Positions 1-8,003 of a stretch of 64,000 bases of DNA are shown in pieces. Under the pieces are notes generated by a model that worked only from the letters and a program-made list of their open reading frames with translations, had not been told where the DNA came from and ran no database searches. The translations under genes and the position numbers were made by a program. Numbering within the stretch: position 1 is the first letter of the stretch; each line of letters begins with the position of its first letter. Origin of the DNA: an uncultured Dehalococcoidia bacterium (lineage in GTDB: Bacteria; Chloroflexota; Dehalococcoidia; Lucifugimonadales; GCA-2712585). Where the stretch lies: NCBI GenBank assembly GCA_958295715.1, contig OY282371.1:496001-560000 (forward strand), written 5' to 3'.

Positions 1-716
1 CCGGGTTCATCGAAGGCCCCGACTTCACCTTCGACCGGGTCCGCACCCTGGCCATACAGCTGGAGTCGGGCAGCCTCCCCATAGCCTTGGACCTGGTGCG
101 GGAGAGCACGGTTGACTCCCTGCTGGGCGACGAGTCGCTGAGGGCCAGCCTCAACGCCGCATTCGTGGGCCTGGGCCTCATAATCCTGTTTATGATGGTC
201 TACTACCGGGCCGCCGGGGTGGTGGCCGCCTTCGCCCTCATCATCTACGCCGTTCTCATTCTGGCCGTCTTCAAGATGGTCCCGGTCACCCTCACCCTGT
301 CTGGACTGGCTGGACTCATCCTGTCCATAGGCATGGCCGTCGACGCCAACATCCTTATATTCGAGCGTCTGAAAGAGGAGCTGCGGGCGGGAAGGAGCCT
401 CCTCTCCTCCGTGGAGATAGGGTTCCGCCGCGCCTGGCCCGCCATTAGGGACAGCAACACCTCCACCTTCATCACCTGCGGGATACTCTTCTTCTTTGGC
501 CGCGAACTTGGGGAACCCCGCATCACCGGCTTCTCCATAACCCTGGCCATCGGCGTGGCGGTTAGCATGTTCACCGCCCTGATGGTGAGCCGCAACCTCC
601 TTCAGATGGTGGCCTTCACCGGGCTGGGCAGGCTGACCCATCTCTTCTCGCCGGAGGGGGCGCGCCGGACGCCCCTCGCAGAGGAAAGGAGGGACAGGCA
701 GTCATGGACATCGTAA
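1..716 (+). CDS. secD: Protein translocase subunit SecD, C-terminal part (5' end outside the window)
   Basis: Integral membrane part of the Sec accessory complex SecDF, which uses the proton gradient to help export proteins. The reading frame is open from base 3, giving 237 residues of the C-terminal membrane domain; the large periplasmic domain lies upstream of the window. The diagnostic motif GMAVDANILIFERLKEE is present, with the Asp thought to take part in proton coupling, followed by SNTSTFIT and several hydrophobic helices. The stop (714-716) overlaps the secF start by 13 bases, the usual secD-secF coupling. The identification is firm; only the N-terminus is missing. Confidence 0.95.
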   Translation, partial: GFIEGPDFTFDRVRTLAIQLESGSLPIALDLVRESTVDSLLGDESLRASLNAAFVGLGLIILFMMVYYRAAGVVAAFALIIYAVLILAVFKMVPVTLTLSGLAGLILSIGMAVDANILIFERLKEELRAGRSLLSSVEIGFRRAWPAIRDSNTSTFITCGILFFFGRELGEPRITGFSITLAIGVAVSMFTALMVSRNLLQMVAFTGLGRLTHLFSPEGARRTPLAEERRDRQSWTS

Positions 717-1633
717 GGAGGCGGCGCTGGTACTTCATCCTGTCGGCCATCGTGCTGATTCCGGGGATAATCTCGCTGATAATCCCACCGGCCATTAACA
801 CGGGCATAGACTTTTCCAGCGGCTCCGCCTTTGAGGTGACCTTCAGCCGCGCCGTTCAGGAGGACGAGGCGCGCCAGGGGTTGAGTGAGACCGGCCACGC
901 CAACGCGAGGATTCAGAAGCTATCCGCCGACACGGTTTTTATACGCACCAAGGAGTTGGGCGAGGGGGAGCGCGACAGGATTCAGGCCGCCCTAGAGCGG
1001 GCGGTGGCCCCCGTTACGGCCATTTCTAGGGTTGAGACCGTGTCGCCGGAGGTGGCGGGGGAGACGGTGCGTAACGCCATCATAGCCGTTTTGGTGGCCG
1101 CGGTGGGCATACTTATTTACATAACCTGGGCCTTTAGGAACATACCCGGCTCCTACCGCTACGGCGCGGCGGCCCTGCTGGCCTTGGCCCACGACATCCT
1201 GATAATCGTGGGGATATTTTCGCTCCTTGGAAAGGTCATCAACCTGGAGGTCAACGTGATGTTCGTCGTTGGCCTGTTGGCCGTGGCGGGATACAGCGTC
1301 AACGACACCATCGTGGTCTTCGACCGCATACGGGAGAACGTGGCCCGGAACATAGACCGGCCCCTGGCCGAGTCGGTGAACCTCAGCATCATGGAGAGCA
1401 TGGGCAGGTCCCTGGGCACCAGCTTGACCACCACCTTCGCCCTGCTGGCCCTCATCCTCATCGGCGGGCCTACCCTGCGGGAATTCCTGCTGGTGCTGCT
1501 CATCGGCGCGGCGGCGGGAACGTACAGCTCCATCTTCATAGCCAGCCAGTTCCTGGTCATGTGGGAACTGGGCGAGGTTGGCCGGTTCTTCCGGCTGCTG
1601 CGGCCCAGGAGGCCGTGGGCCGCCCGCGTCTGA
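704..1633 (+). CDS. secF: Protein translocase subunit SecF
   Basis: 309 residues, a normal length for SecF, the partner of SecD in the membrane translocation accessory complex. An N-terminal helix (about residues 9-28) is followed by a periplasmic P4-type domain starting near GIDFSSGSAFEVTF, then five more membrane helices. The conserved motif YSVNDTIVVFDRIREN is intact, and TSLTTTFALL follows. The ATG at 704 lies inside the end of secD, with GGAGG-type bases ahead of it (685-690), so translation is probably coupled. It is followed by a repeat-filled gap, so this is likely the last gene of the operon. Confidence 0.95.
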   Translation: MDIVRRRRWYFILSAIVLIPGIISLIIPPAINTGIDFSSGSAFEVTFSRAVQEDEARQGLSETGHANARIQKLSADTVFIRTKELGEGERDRIQAALERAVAPVTAISRVETVSPEVAGETVRNAIIAVLVAAVGILIYITWAFRNIPGSYRYGAAALLALAHDILIIVGIFSLLGKVINLEVNVMFVVGLLAVAGYSVNDTIVVFDRIRENVARNIDRPLAESVNLSIMESMGRSLGTSLTTTFALLALILIGGPTLREFLLVLLIGAAAGTYSSIFIASQFLVMWELGEVGRFFRLLRPRRPWAARV

Positions 1634-2191
1634 GCCCGCCGCCCTCTTATCCGTCATTCCCGTGAAAACGGGAATCCAGGAAGGCCCCAACACAGAACCA
1701 ACACCTCAAGTCCCGGCGTTGGGAGGGTACGTACCTTGTTGGCGCTCTCCGGCCCTTGCCCGCAGCCCTCTTATCCGTCATTCCCGCGCAGGCGGGAATC
1801 CATCTTTCCTACTCGCTTCTTCCGCTATCGCCCCCCTTTGACTGAAGGGCAGGTTGGGCCAGGGGGCATGAGCGCGACACACTGGCCGTTTTGCCGTGGG
1901 GCCTTCCTGGATTCCCGCCTGCGCGGGAATGACGGATGGGGAGGGCGGCTACGGCGGAAGGGGGAGGGCGGCGGTATGGCGGGAAGCCGGAGCTTCCAAC
2001 GCAGAACCAACGCCCCGCAAAACAAAAGTGGGCGCACGCGCCCTTCCCGCCTGCGCGGGAATGACGAATAGAAGCGATGGCAATGACGGATGGGGAGGGC
2101 GACGCGACGCGAAAGGCTCCCTAGGTAGCCTTTTGAGGGCTTTATTGCTAACATGGCCGCATCCCTCGTCGCGCCCCATGGAGGTGGCCAA
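1634..2191. repeat. Intergenic repeat island 1 (dRS3-like palindromes and mosaic spacers)
   Basis: No gene is seen in this 558-base gap. It holds full ATTCCC-N8-GGGAAT palindromes at 1656-1675, 1780-1799 and 1911-1930 and a decayed one near 2044-2062. The stretch 1772-1938 is a complete palindrome-spacer-palindrome unit, and a nearly identical inverted copy lies at about 3730-3895 beyond the amidase gene. A second spacer type, with the palindrome GGGCGCACGCGCCC (about 2032-2045), recurs in other islands on either strand. Open frames here are repeat by-products. Confidence 0.85.
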
Positions 2192-3607
2192 GTGAACAAA
2201 GCCGACATACCCTTTCTCAGCGTCGCCGAGTTGTCGGAGGGGATACGGGCCAAGGAGATATCCCCGGTGGAGACCGTCGAGGCCTACCTGGACCGCATCG
2301 AGGCGTTGAACCCCAAGCTCAACGCCTACATCACCGTCTTGGCCGACCAGTCCCTTGAACAGGCCAGGGAAGCGGAGGCCGCCATCGCCTCCGGTGGATA
2401 TATCGGCCCCATGCACGGCGTCCCGGTGGCCATAAAGGACCAGTTCCTTACCAAGGGGATACTCACCACCGCCGGCTCCGACATCCTGAAGGACTTCGTG
2501 CCCCAGGAGGACGCCACCGTGGTGACGCGGTTGAGGGAGGCCGGGGCCATTCTGATAGGCAAGACCAACCTAACGGAGTTCGCCATCACCACCAACCACC
2601 ACTTCCCCCACGGCATGATGTACAACCCGTGGGACCTGTCCAGGTTCGCAGGGTCGTCCAGCGGCGGCTCCGCGGCGGCCACCGCCGCGTTCCTCTGCGC
2701 CACGTCCCTGGGCGAGGACACCGGCGGCTCCGTCCGAGGCCCGGCCTCCCTGTGCGGCCTCGCCGGGTTCAGGGCCACCTACGGGCTGGTGAGCCGCCAC
2801 GGACTCCTGGGCGCCTGCTGGTCCAAAGACGTCATCGGCCCCATCTCGCGCACCGTGGCCGACTGCGCCATCACCCTTCAGGCCATCGCCGGCCATGACC
2901 CCAAGGACCGGTACACCAGCCACAGGCCCGTTCCCGATTACACCCGGGGCCTCAACGATGGCGTCAAGGGTCTGCGGGTGGGGGTGGTTGCCGAAAGGGT
3001 GGACTCCGACGACGTGATCCCCGAGATCCGCGGCGCGGTTCTCGACGCCGTGGCTGTCCTGAGGGAACTCGGCGTCTCGGCGCGGGAGATATCCCTGCCC
3101 ATGATACCCCAAACGGCGGCCTTCTCCCTGGTGGGGGAGTTGGTGGAGGCCGCGTCCATCCATCGCAGATACATCAGAGAGCGGCTGGATGAGTATCAGA
3201 AGGAGCTCAGGTTGACCATGCTAATGGCCAGCCTCATTCCCGCCCAGACCTACTACAAGGCCCTCCAACTGAAGGAGGTGTGGCGGGATATGATGCTGGC
3301 GGCCTTCGAGGACGTGGATATCATGGTCTTTCCGACCTCTCCGTCAGTGGCTCCCAAGGCCCCGCCGCCCACCGGCCTGGCCAGCCGCGCCGACATGAAC
3401 GCGAACTTCTTTGGACGGCGGAGCTTCACCCACCCGGCCAGTCTAGCCGGATGCCCGGCCCTGTCGGTGAACTGCGGCTTTAACGGCGAAGGGCTGCCCA
3501 TGGGCCTTCAGGTGATAGGCCGGCCCTTTGAGGATGAGACGGTCTTGAGGGTGGGGCACGCCTATGAGCAGGCCACCGGGTGGCATAAGCGGCGGCCCCC
3601 TATCTAA
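2192..3607 (+). CDS. Amidase (amidase signature family)
   Basis: 471-residue amidase-signature hydrolase, which cleaves carboxamides using a Ser-cisSer-Lys triad. Lys82 (VAIKDQF), cis-Ser156 in GSSSGGSAAA and nucleophile Ser180 in DTGGSVRGPA are all present, at spacings matching the family. The GTG at 2192 is preferred because GAGGTGG (2181-2187) sits just upstream and the resulting N-terminus (MNKADIPFLSVAEL) aligns with the paralogue at 5588-7003; an ATG at 2153 would add 13 unsupported residues. The two amidases share length and much sequence. GatA of the tRNA amidotransferase is an alternative, but no gatB is nearby. The substrate is unknown. The gene is bracketed by inverted copies of a 165-bp repeat. 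Confidence 0.9.
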   Translation: MNKADIPFLSVAELSEGIRAKEISPVETVEAYLDRIEALNPKLNAYITVLADQSLEQAREAEAAIASGGYIGPMHGVPVAIKDQFLTKGILTTAGSDILKDFVPQEDATVVTRLREAGAILIGKTNLTEFAITTNHHFPHGMMYNPWDLSRFAGSSSGGSAAATAAFLCATSLGEDTGGSVRGPASLCGLAGFRATYGLVSRHGLLGACWSKDVIGPISRTVADCAITLQAIAGHDPKDRYTSHRPVPDYTRGLNDGVKGLRVGVVAERVDSDDVIPEIRGAVLDAVAVLRELGVSAREISLPMIPQTAAFSLVGELVEAASIHRRYIRERLDEYQKELRLTMLMASLIPAQTYYKALQLKEVWRDMMLAAFEDVDIMVFPTSPSVAPKAPPPTGLASRADMNANFFGRRSFTHPASLAGCPALSVNCGFNGEGLPMGLQVIGRPFEDETVLRVGHAYEQATGWHKRRPPI

Positions 3608-3931
3608 GGCTAGACGCCTGGTTGCGTGGACGACTGCCAAGGCTGTTCTGAGCAGATCTGTTCACCCATACACCGGCCTCTTCGCCGCCTAACGGCCTGG
3701 CCAGCCACGCCGACATGAACGCGAACTTCTCCGTCATTCCCGCGCAGGCGGGAATCCAGGAAGGCCCCACGGCAAAACCGCCAGTGTGTCGCGCTCATGC
3801 CCCCTGGCCCAACCTGCCCTTCAGTCAAAGGGGGGCGATAGCGGAAGAAGTGAGTAGGAAAGATGGATTCCCGTTTTCACGGGAATGACGGATAAGAGGG
3901 ATACTGGCTCCCCGCTAGGCCGCCATCCCGC
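3608..3931. repeat. Intergenic repeat island 2, with an amidase gene fragment
   Basis: Non-coding gap between converging genes. Bases 3730-3895 are the inverted copy of the repeat unit at 1772-1938, ending in palindromes at 3736-3755 and about 3868-3887. Immediately before it, about 3683-3730 repeats roughly 48 bases of the amidase gene (about 3364-3411) with only a few mismatches, a short in-genome duplication joined to the repeat edge. Confidence 0.85.
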
Positions 3932-5509
3932 TTAGGCCAGGGGTGTGGGGAGCCACCACTCCTCGCCGCGGGGGGTCTGGACGTATTCGGGCCAGCGAAG
4001 GTCCACCGGCGGCGCGAAGTCCCTGGGCAGCAGCGGGGCCGTCCACCGGCTGCCCCCGACCCCGCCGCCCGTTCTGCGGCGGAACTCATCCTTCGCCTCG
4101 GTGAGCGCGTCGGGTTGGGTGAGCAGGTCAATCAGGGTGGCGGCGATGGTCTTGCCGGCCACCAGCATCCCCGGGTCGATGCAGTGGCTCACTCCTCCCA
4201 AGGCGTTGTGCGCCCAGGCGGGATACCGGAAGCCGGGCGTCGGCGGCTTCAGGGCGGGCCGGCTGGTGTGGAGCCGCACCGTTGGGGCGTGCCAGGTGTA
4301 GTCCACGTAGTCGTCGGAGGTGAAGTTTTTCTGCCACGGCGGGAGCTGCCGCCGCACCTGGCCCTCGTACTCCTCCGGCGGCGTCAGGCGTCGGCACTCC
4401 CCGGTGAAGGGTTCATCCATTGGCTCAATGCCGAGATTTCGCTGGATAGCCCGCGCGAACTCCCTCGCCTTCTCGTCGAAGGTGGGCGGGCCGACCAGGG
4501 CTAGGTTCCCGTAGGTCAGGGCTGCCATGGCGTGATTGGCCAGTCCCACCCGCGTTTTGGTGACCCACCTGACGGATAGTTGGCAGCCGGTCACCTGCGC
4601 GGCGCGGCGGGCGTTTTCCTCCAAAACGTCGAAGATGCGCTGCTGGATGTCAAGGGTGGGGGAGCGCCAGGCGTACTGTATTTGGCTGAAGCGTGGGGGC
4701 AGGTTGTCGGAGGTGCACTGGCCGCCGGCCATGATGAACTCGTTGAGGGTCCATGAGCCGGTGTGGGGATACATGGCCTCTTTGGCGTACTTGACGTTGG
4801 TGTACATGAGGCAGAGGGCGTCGATGGCCCCGGGGCATCGCGGGGCGGTGTGGGAGTGGAAGGGCCCGGCCAGCAGCGCGGGGTCAACCCAGTCCTCCGG
4901 GTCGTGGCACTCGAAGGTGAACACGGCGCTCCAGTAGGAGCCGCAATGGGTGTCCCATATGGTGGTGTTGGTGGGATGGGGATGGTAGGAGATGAAGGCG
5001 TCGTGGTCGTCGTAGTAGCCCTTAGCGGCGTGGACGGGCTTGGAACCGCACACCTTTTCCGCCGGCTCGCCAAAGATGGCCAGGGTTCCCTTTAGCCGGC
5101 CCCGCTCCATGGCGGCCTTGGCCCCCAGGACCCCTGCCAGGGCGGCGACTCCCAGGGAGGAGTGGGGGTCGGTGTGGCCGGCGGCCCAGGGATGCAGGCC
5201 GGGGCGAGGGGCCCGGTGGGGCGTCTGCTGCTGGGAGTTGCCGGGCACCGCGTCGTACTCCGCGTAGGTGGCCAGAACCGGCCCGCCGTCGCCGTAGACG
5301 GCCTTGAATGCCGTGGGCATACCGCCGGTCCCCTCCTCCACCTCAAAGCCTTGGGAGCGCAGCAGGTCGCAGTAGGCCTTGGCCGAGCGGTACTCCCGCC
5401 AAGCGGGTTCCGCGTAGTTCCAAATCTCCTGGTGGAAGGCCGAAAGCCAACTGCGACGCTCATCTATCCAGTTCAAGGCCCACTGCTTTTCGGGATACAT
5501 GGCGGTCAT
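3932..5509 (-). CDS. M20-family amidohydrolase, AbgB-like
   Basis: 525-residue protein resembling AbgB (aminobenzoyl-glutamate utilisation protein B) and other M20 amidohydrolases. Recognisable parts are ATYAEYDAVPG (about 80-90), the metal-site region GHTDPHSSLG (111-120), the catalytic-acid region FGEPAEKVCGSK (146-157), SYHPHP, and the AbgB-type C-terminus with WHAPTVRLHT and PGMLVAGKTIAATLI. The Cys seen in the GHxCGH motif of relatives is Asp114 here, and the usual second Glu of PAEE is Lys152, so metal binding may differ. The second ATG (5509) is chosen because AGGAGG lies 6 bases upstream of it but directly abuts the first ATG (5515). It lies between two amidase genes, so a shared amide-catabolism role is plausible but unproven. 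Confidence 0.85.
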   Translation of the reverse strand: MTAMYPEKQWALNWIDERRSWLSAFHQEIWNYAEPAWREYRSAKAYCDLLRSQGFEVEEGTGGMPTAFKAVYGDGGPVLATYAEYDAVPGNSQQQTPHRAPRPGLHPWAAGHTDPHSSLGVAALAGVLGAKAAMERGRLKGTLAIFGEPAEKVCGSKPVHAAKGYYDDHDAFISYHPHPTNTTIWDTHCGSYWSAVFTFECHDPEDWVDPALLAGPFHSHTAPRCPGAIDALCLMYTNVKYAKEAMYPHTGSWTLNEFIMAGGQCTSDNLPPRFSQIQYAWRSPTLDIQQRIFDVLEENARRAAQVTGCQLSVRWVTKTRVGLANHAMAALTYGNLALVGPPTFDEKAREFARAIQRNLGIEPMDEPFTGECRRLTPPEEYEGQVRRQLPPWQKNFTSDDYVDYTWHAPTVRLHTSRPALKPPTPGFRYPAWAHNALGGVSHCIDPGMLVAGKTIAATLIDLLTQPDALTEAKDEFRRRTGGGVGGSRWTAPLLPRDFAPPVDLRWPEYVQTPRGEEWWLPTPLA

Positions 5510-5587
5510 GGACATCCTCCTAGCCGGGTCTTTATGGAAAGGCCCTAGCCCTCTTCAAGGCCGGGGGCCGGTGGCGGGGCGCCGGTC

Positions 5588-7003
5588 TTAGACGGGCGGC
5601 CTTTCGGTGTGCCAGCCGGTGGCCTGCTGATAGGCGTGTCCCAGACGGAAGACCGTCCCCTCCTCCATGGGCCGGCCCAGAATCTGAAGCCCCAGGGGGA
5701 GGCCGTCCTTGAATCCGCAGGGCACGGAGAGGGCCGGGGCGCCGGTGATGTTGGACAGGGAGGTCAGGGTGCGGCGCGGGCTGAACATCTCGCTCTTGAA
5801 CTCCTCCTTGGTTCCCAGGCCGGGCCTGTCCACCAGGGGAGGCGCGACGTCGGCGGCGGTGGGGAAGATGAGCAGGTCCACGGCGCCCATCAGGTCCAGG
5901 AACTCCTGGCGCAGGACCGACCTCAGGCGCTGGGCCTTGTAGTAGGTGTGGGAGGGTATGAGGCTGCCGAGGAGCAGGGTAATCCGCATGTTGTGGTCGT
6001 ACTCGCTCAACCGCTCTCTAACGCGGCGGTGGTGAACGGTGGCCCCCTCCAGGTAGGTGATGGGGCTGGCGATGGCCCTGCCGTTTATGGCCCCGGGGAG
6101 GGACACCTCCTTGACCTCGGCTCCCTGGCCTTCGAAGATCTCGGCGGCCTTCAGGACGGCCTCCCGCATCTCCGGGACTATGTTGTCGCCGTGGACCTTT
6201 TCCTTCAGGACGCCTACCCTCAGCCCTTGGACGCCGTCGTTGAGGAGGCCGGGGTAGTTGGGCGTTGGAATCTTCCAGGTGTAGGCGTCCTTGGGGTCGT
6301 GGCCCGCGATGGCCTCTAGGGTCATGGCGCAGTCCTCCACGGAGCGGGACATGGGGCCGATGGTGTCCATGGACCAGCAGGAGCCCAGGAGTCCGTAGCG
6401 GCTGACCCGCCCTTGGCTGGGCCGCAGCCCCGTGATGCCGCAGTAGGCGGCCGGCCCCCGTATGGAGCCGCCGGTGTCCTCGCCCAGCGACGTGGCGCAC
6501 ATGAAGGCGGCGGTGGCGGAGCCGGACCCGGCGCTGGAGCCGCCCGGCATCCGGCTCAGGTCCCAGGGGTTGGCGGGCGTTCCGAAGGGGTAGTGGTAGG
6601 TGTAGGCCATGGCGAACTCGGTTAGGTTGGTCTTGCCTATGAGGATGGCCCCGGCCTCCTTGAGCTTGGTCATCACCGTGGCGTCCTCGTCGGGAACGAA
6701 GTCGCGGAGGATGTTGGAACCCGCCGTGGTCCGCACGCCCTTGGTCCACCACTGGTCCTTGACGGCGAAGGGGACGCCGTGCATGGGGCCGAGCCACCGG
6801 CCCGCGGCGATGGCCGCCTCCGACTCCTTGGCGTCTTGGAGGGCCTGCTCCCCGCATACGGTGATGTAGGAGTTGAGCTTGGGGTTCAACTCCTCAATGC
6901 GGGCCAGGTACGCCTCCACCGCCTCCACGGGGGAGACCTCCTTGGCCTTTATGCGATTGGACAGTTCCGTGGCGGTGAGGAAGGGGATGTCCCTCTTTTC
7001 CAT
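5588..7003 (-). CDS. Amidase (amidase signature family), second copy
   Basis: 471 residues, the same length as the amidase at 2192-3607 and clearly its paralogue. The catalytic Lys is in FAVKDQWWTKG, the cis-Ser in GSSAGSGSAT and the nucleophile in EDTGGSIRGPA. The ATG is one base after the stop of the small GatC-like gene (TAG-C-ATG), with GAGGAGG upstream inside that gene, so the two are translationally coupled. The pairing resembles amidases such as AtzE that need a small GatC-like partner. With no GatB present, it is unlikely to be the tRNA amidotransferase. The M20 gene follows on the same strand after about 80 bases. Confidence 0.9.
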   Translation of the reverse strand: MEKRDIPFLTATELSNRIKAKEVSPVEAVEAYLARIEELNPKLNSYITVCGEQALQDAKESEAAIAAGRWLGPMHGVPFAVKDQWWTKGVRTTAGSNILRDFVPDEDATVMTKLKEAGAILIGKTNLTEFAMAYTYHYPFGTPANPWDLSRMPGGSSAGSGSATAAFMCATSLGEDTGGSIRGPAAYCGITGLRPSQGRVSRYGLLGSCWSMDTIGPMSRSVEDCAMTLEAIAGHDPKDAYTWKIPTPNYPGLLNDGVQGLRVGVLKEKVHGDNIVPEMREAVLKAAEIFEGQGAEVKEVSLPGAINGRAIASPITYLEGATVHHRRVRERLSEYDHNMRITLLLGSLIPSHTYYKAQRLRSVLRQEFLDLMGAVDLLIFPTAADVAPPLVDRPGLGTKEEFKSEMFSPRRTLTSLSNITGAPALSVPCGFKDGLPLGLQILGRPMEEGTVFRLGHAYQQATGWHTERPPV

Positions 7004-7004
7004 G

Positions 7005-7193
7005 CTAACCCTCCTCTTTGGGAAGGATGATGGGCAGGGGCTCCACGGACTCCAGGCCCGGCGGGTTTATCTCGTCTATCGACTCGATGATGGCGTTGAG
7101 GACTTCCGTCACCTCGGCCAGGTCCTCCTCGGCGATGTCCAGGTTCACCGCCTTGCCCATGGCTTTAACGTCGTCCTTGGATAGGTCTGTCAT
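7005..7193 (-). CDS. GatC-like small amidase subunit (AtzG-like)
   Basis: 62-residue acidic protein of the GatC type: an N-terminal helical stretch (SKDDVKAMGKAVNLDIAEED), a second helix (EVTEVLNAIIESIDEI) and a Pro-rich tail, VEPLPIILPKEEG. GatC and AtzG proteins stabilise their partner amidase by wrapping around it. It is shorter than a typical GatC of about 95 residues, closer to AtzG. It is the first gene of the run with the amidase at 5588-7003 and has a likely promoter at 7230-7258. Confidence 0.8.
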   Translation of the reverse strand: MTDLSKDDVKAMGKAVNLDIAEEDLAEVTEVLNAIIESIDEINPPGLESVEPLPIILPKEEG

Positions 7194-7229
7194 GGCAGCC
7201 TCCCTCGCGCCTTTGGTGGGAATAGGGCG

Positions 7230-7258
7230 ATTTTGTCCCCTTGGCCTGGGAATGTCAA
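7230..7258 (-). promoter_or_regulatory. Sigma-70-type promoter for the GatC-like/amidase/M20 run
   Basis: On the minus strand TTGACA (7253-7258) is followed after 17 bases by CAAAAT (7230-7235). The -35 box is perfect and the -10 box matches 4 of 6. Predicted transcription starts near 7223, about 30 bases upstream of the GatC-like start. It is divergent from the vapBC-type promoter. Confidence 0.6.
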
Positions 7259-7276
7259 CGGGTTCCCGCGTTCATC

Positions 7277-7305
7277 TTGACATCAGGATAGTATGGCGCT
7301 ATGAT
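7277..7305 (+). promoter_or_regulatory. Near-consensus promoter of the VapBC-type module
   Basis: TTGACA (7277-7282), a 17-base spacer and TATGAT (7300-7305). Only six bases separate the -10 box from the ATG at 7312, so transcription should start at or next to the A of the start codon, giving a leaderless mRNA. No ribosome binding site is present between them. Confidence 0.75.
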
Positions 7306-7311
7306 GCTTCC

Positions 7312-7569
7312 ATGAGAACTACACTGACCCTAGACGAAGACATTGCCCACTACCTGAAGGAGCGCGCCCGGCTGCTGAGCAGGCCCTTTAAGGAGGTGGT
7401 GAACGAGACCCTGCGCCGGGGCATGTCCCCCGCGGTGAGGGAGGCCCCGGCCGTTTACCGGGTGACCCCCAACCCCAGCGGCCTGGCCCCCGGCGTCGAC
7501 CCGCTGAAGCTGAACCAGCTTAACGACCAGCTTGAGGCCGAGGAGTTCACCGGCCCAGGGGCGGCTTGA
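7312..7569 (+). CDS. vapB: VapB-type antitoxin
   Basis: 85-residue protein whose N-terminus (MRTTLTLDEDIAHYLKERAR) and the following RPFKEVVNETLRRGM form the ribbon-helix-helix seen in VapB-type antitoxins, which bind DNA as dimers and autoregulate the operon. The C-terminal half is polar and would wrap the toxin. The ATG at 7312 is chosen over upstream in-frame codons because the promoter -10 box ends at 7305 and homology starts here. The stop overlaps the toxin start (TTGA). The upstream promoter is the expected target of autorepression. Confidence 0.85.
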   Translation: MRTTLTLDEDIAHYLKERARLLSRPFKEVVNETLRRGMSPAVREAPAVYRVTPNPSGLAPGVDPLKLNQLNDQLEAEEFTGPGAA

Positions 7570-8003
7570 TAGTCCCGGACGTTAATCTGCTGGTGTATGC
7601 CCACAACGACGGGACGCCCTTTCACGACCCGGCCCGGCGTTGGTGGGAGGGGCTGGTCAACGGCGGGGAAAGGGTTGGTGTGCCCTGGGTGGTGTCGGCG
7701 GGATTCGTTAGGCTGATGACCCATCCCAAGGTCCTTGACCGTCCCGTTAGCCCCGCCGAGGCCGTTGACTACGTGCGCGGCTGGTTCCGGTTCCCCCACG
7801 TAGCCCCCATAAACCCCGGCTTTGAGCACCTGGCCCACTTCCGGCGCAGCCTGGTGGCCGCGGGGGTGGGCGCGAACCTGGTCACCGACGCCCACGTGGC
7901 CGCCTTGGCCATGGAGTTTCAGGCGGAAGTCCACTCCAACGACACCGACTTCAGCCGCTTCCCCGGCCTCCGGTGGCGCAACCCCCTCAACGCGGCGCCC
8001 TAA
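7566..8003 (+). CDS. vapC: VapC-type PIN-domain toxin ribonuclease
   Basis: 145-residue PIN-domain protein, probably the endoribonuclease toxin of the pair. The first catalytic Asp is in VPDVNLLVYAHN; the region VSAGFVRLMTH carries the second-motif helix, and TDAHVAALAMEF plus SNDTDFSRFPGL supply the remaining acidic residues. Translation starts at TTG 7566, overlapping the antitoxin stop by four bases, so toxin synthesis should depend on antitoxin translation. It ends 16 bases inside the 3' end of the convergent GTPase gene. Members of this family cleave tRNA, rRNA or mRNA; the target here is unknown. Confidence 0.85.
   Translation: MIVPDVNLLVYAHNDGTPFHDPARRWWEGLVNGGERVGVPWVVSAGFVRLMTHPKVLDRPVSPAEAVDYVRGWFRFPHVAPINPGFEHLAHFRRSLVAAGVGANLVTDAHVAALAMEFQAEVHSNDTDFSRFPGLRWRNPLNAAP

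Noticed and set aside
5588-7193. GatC and GatA of the tRNA amidotransferase
   Set aside because: No GatB nearby, a shortened GatC-like protein, and a paralogous amidase plus an M20 hydrolase alongside favour an AtzE/AtzG-type catabolic amidase. Not fully excluded.
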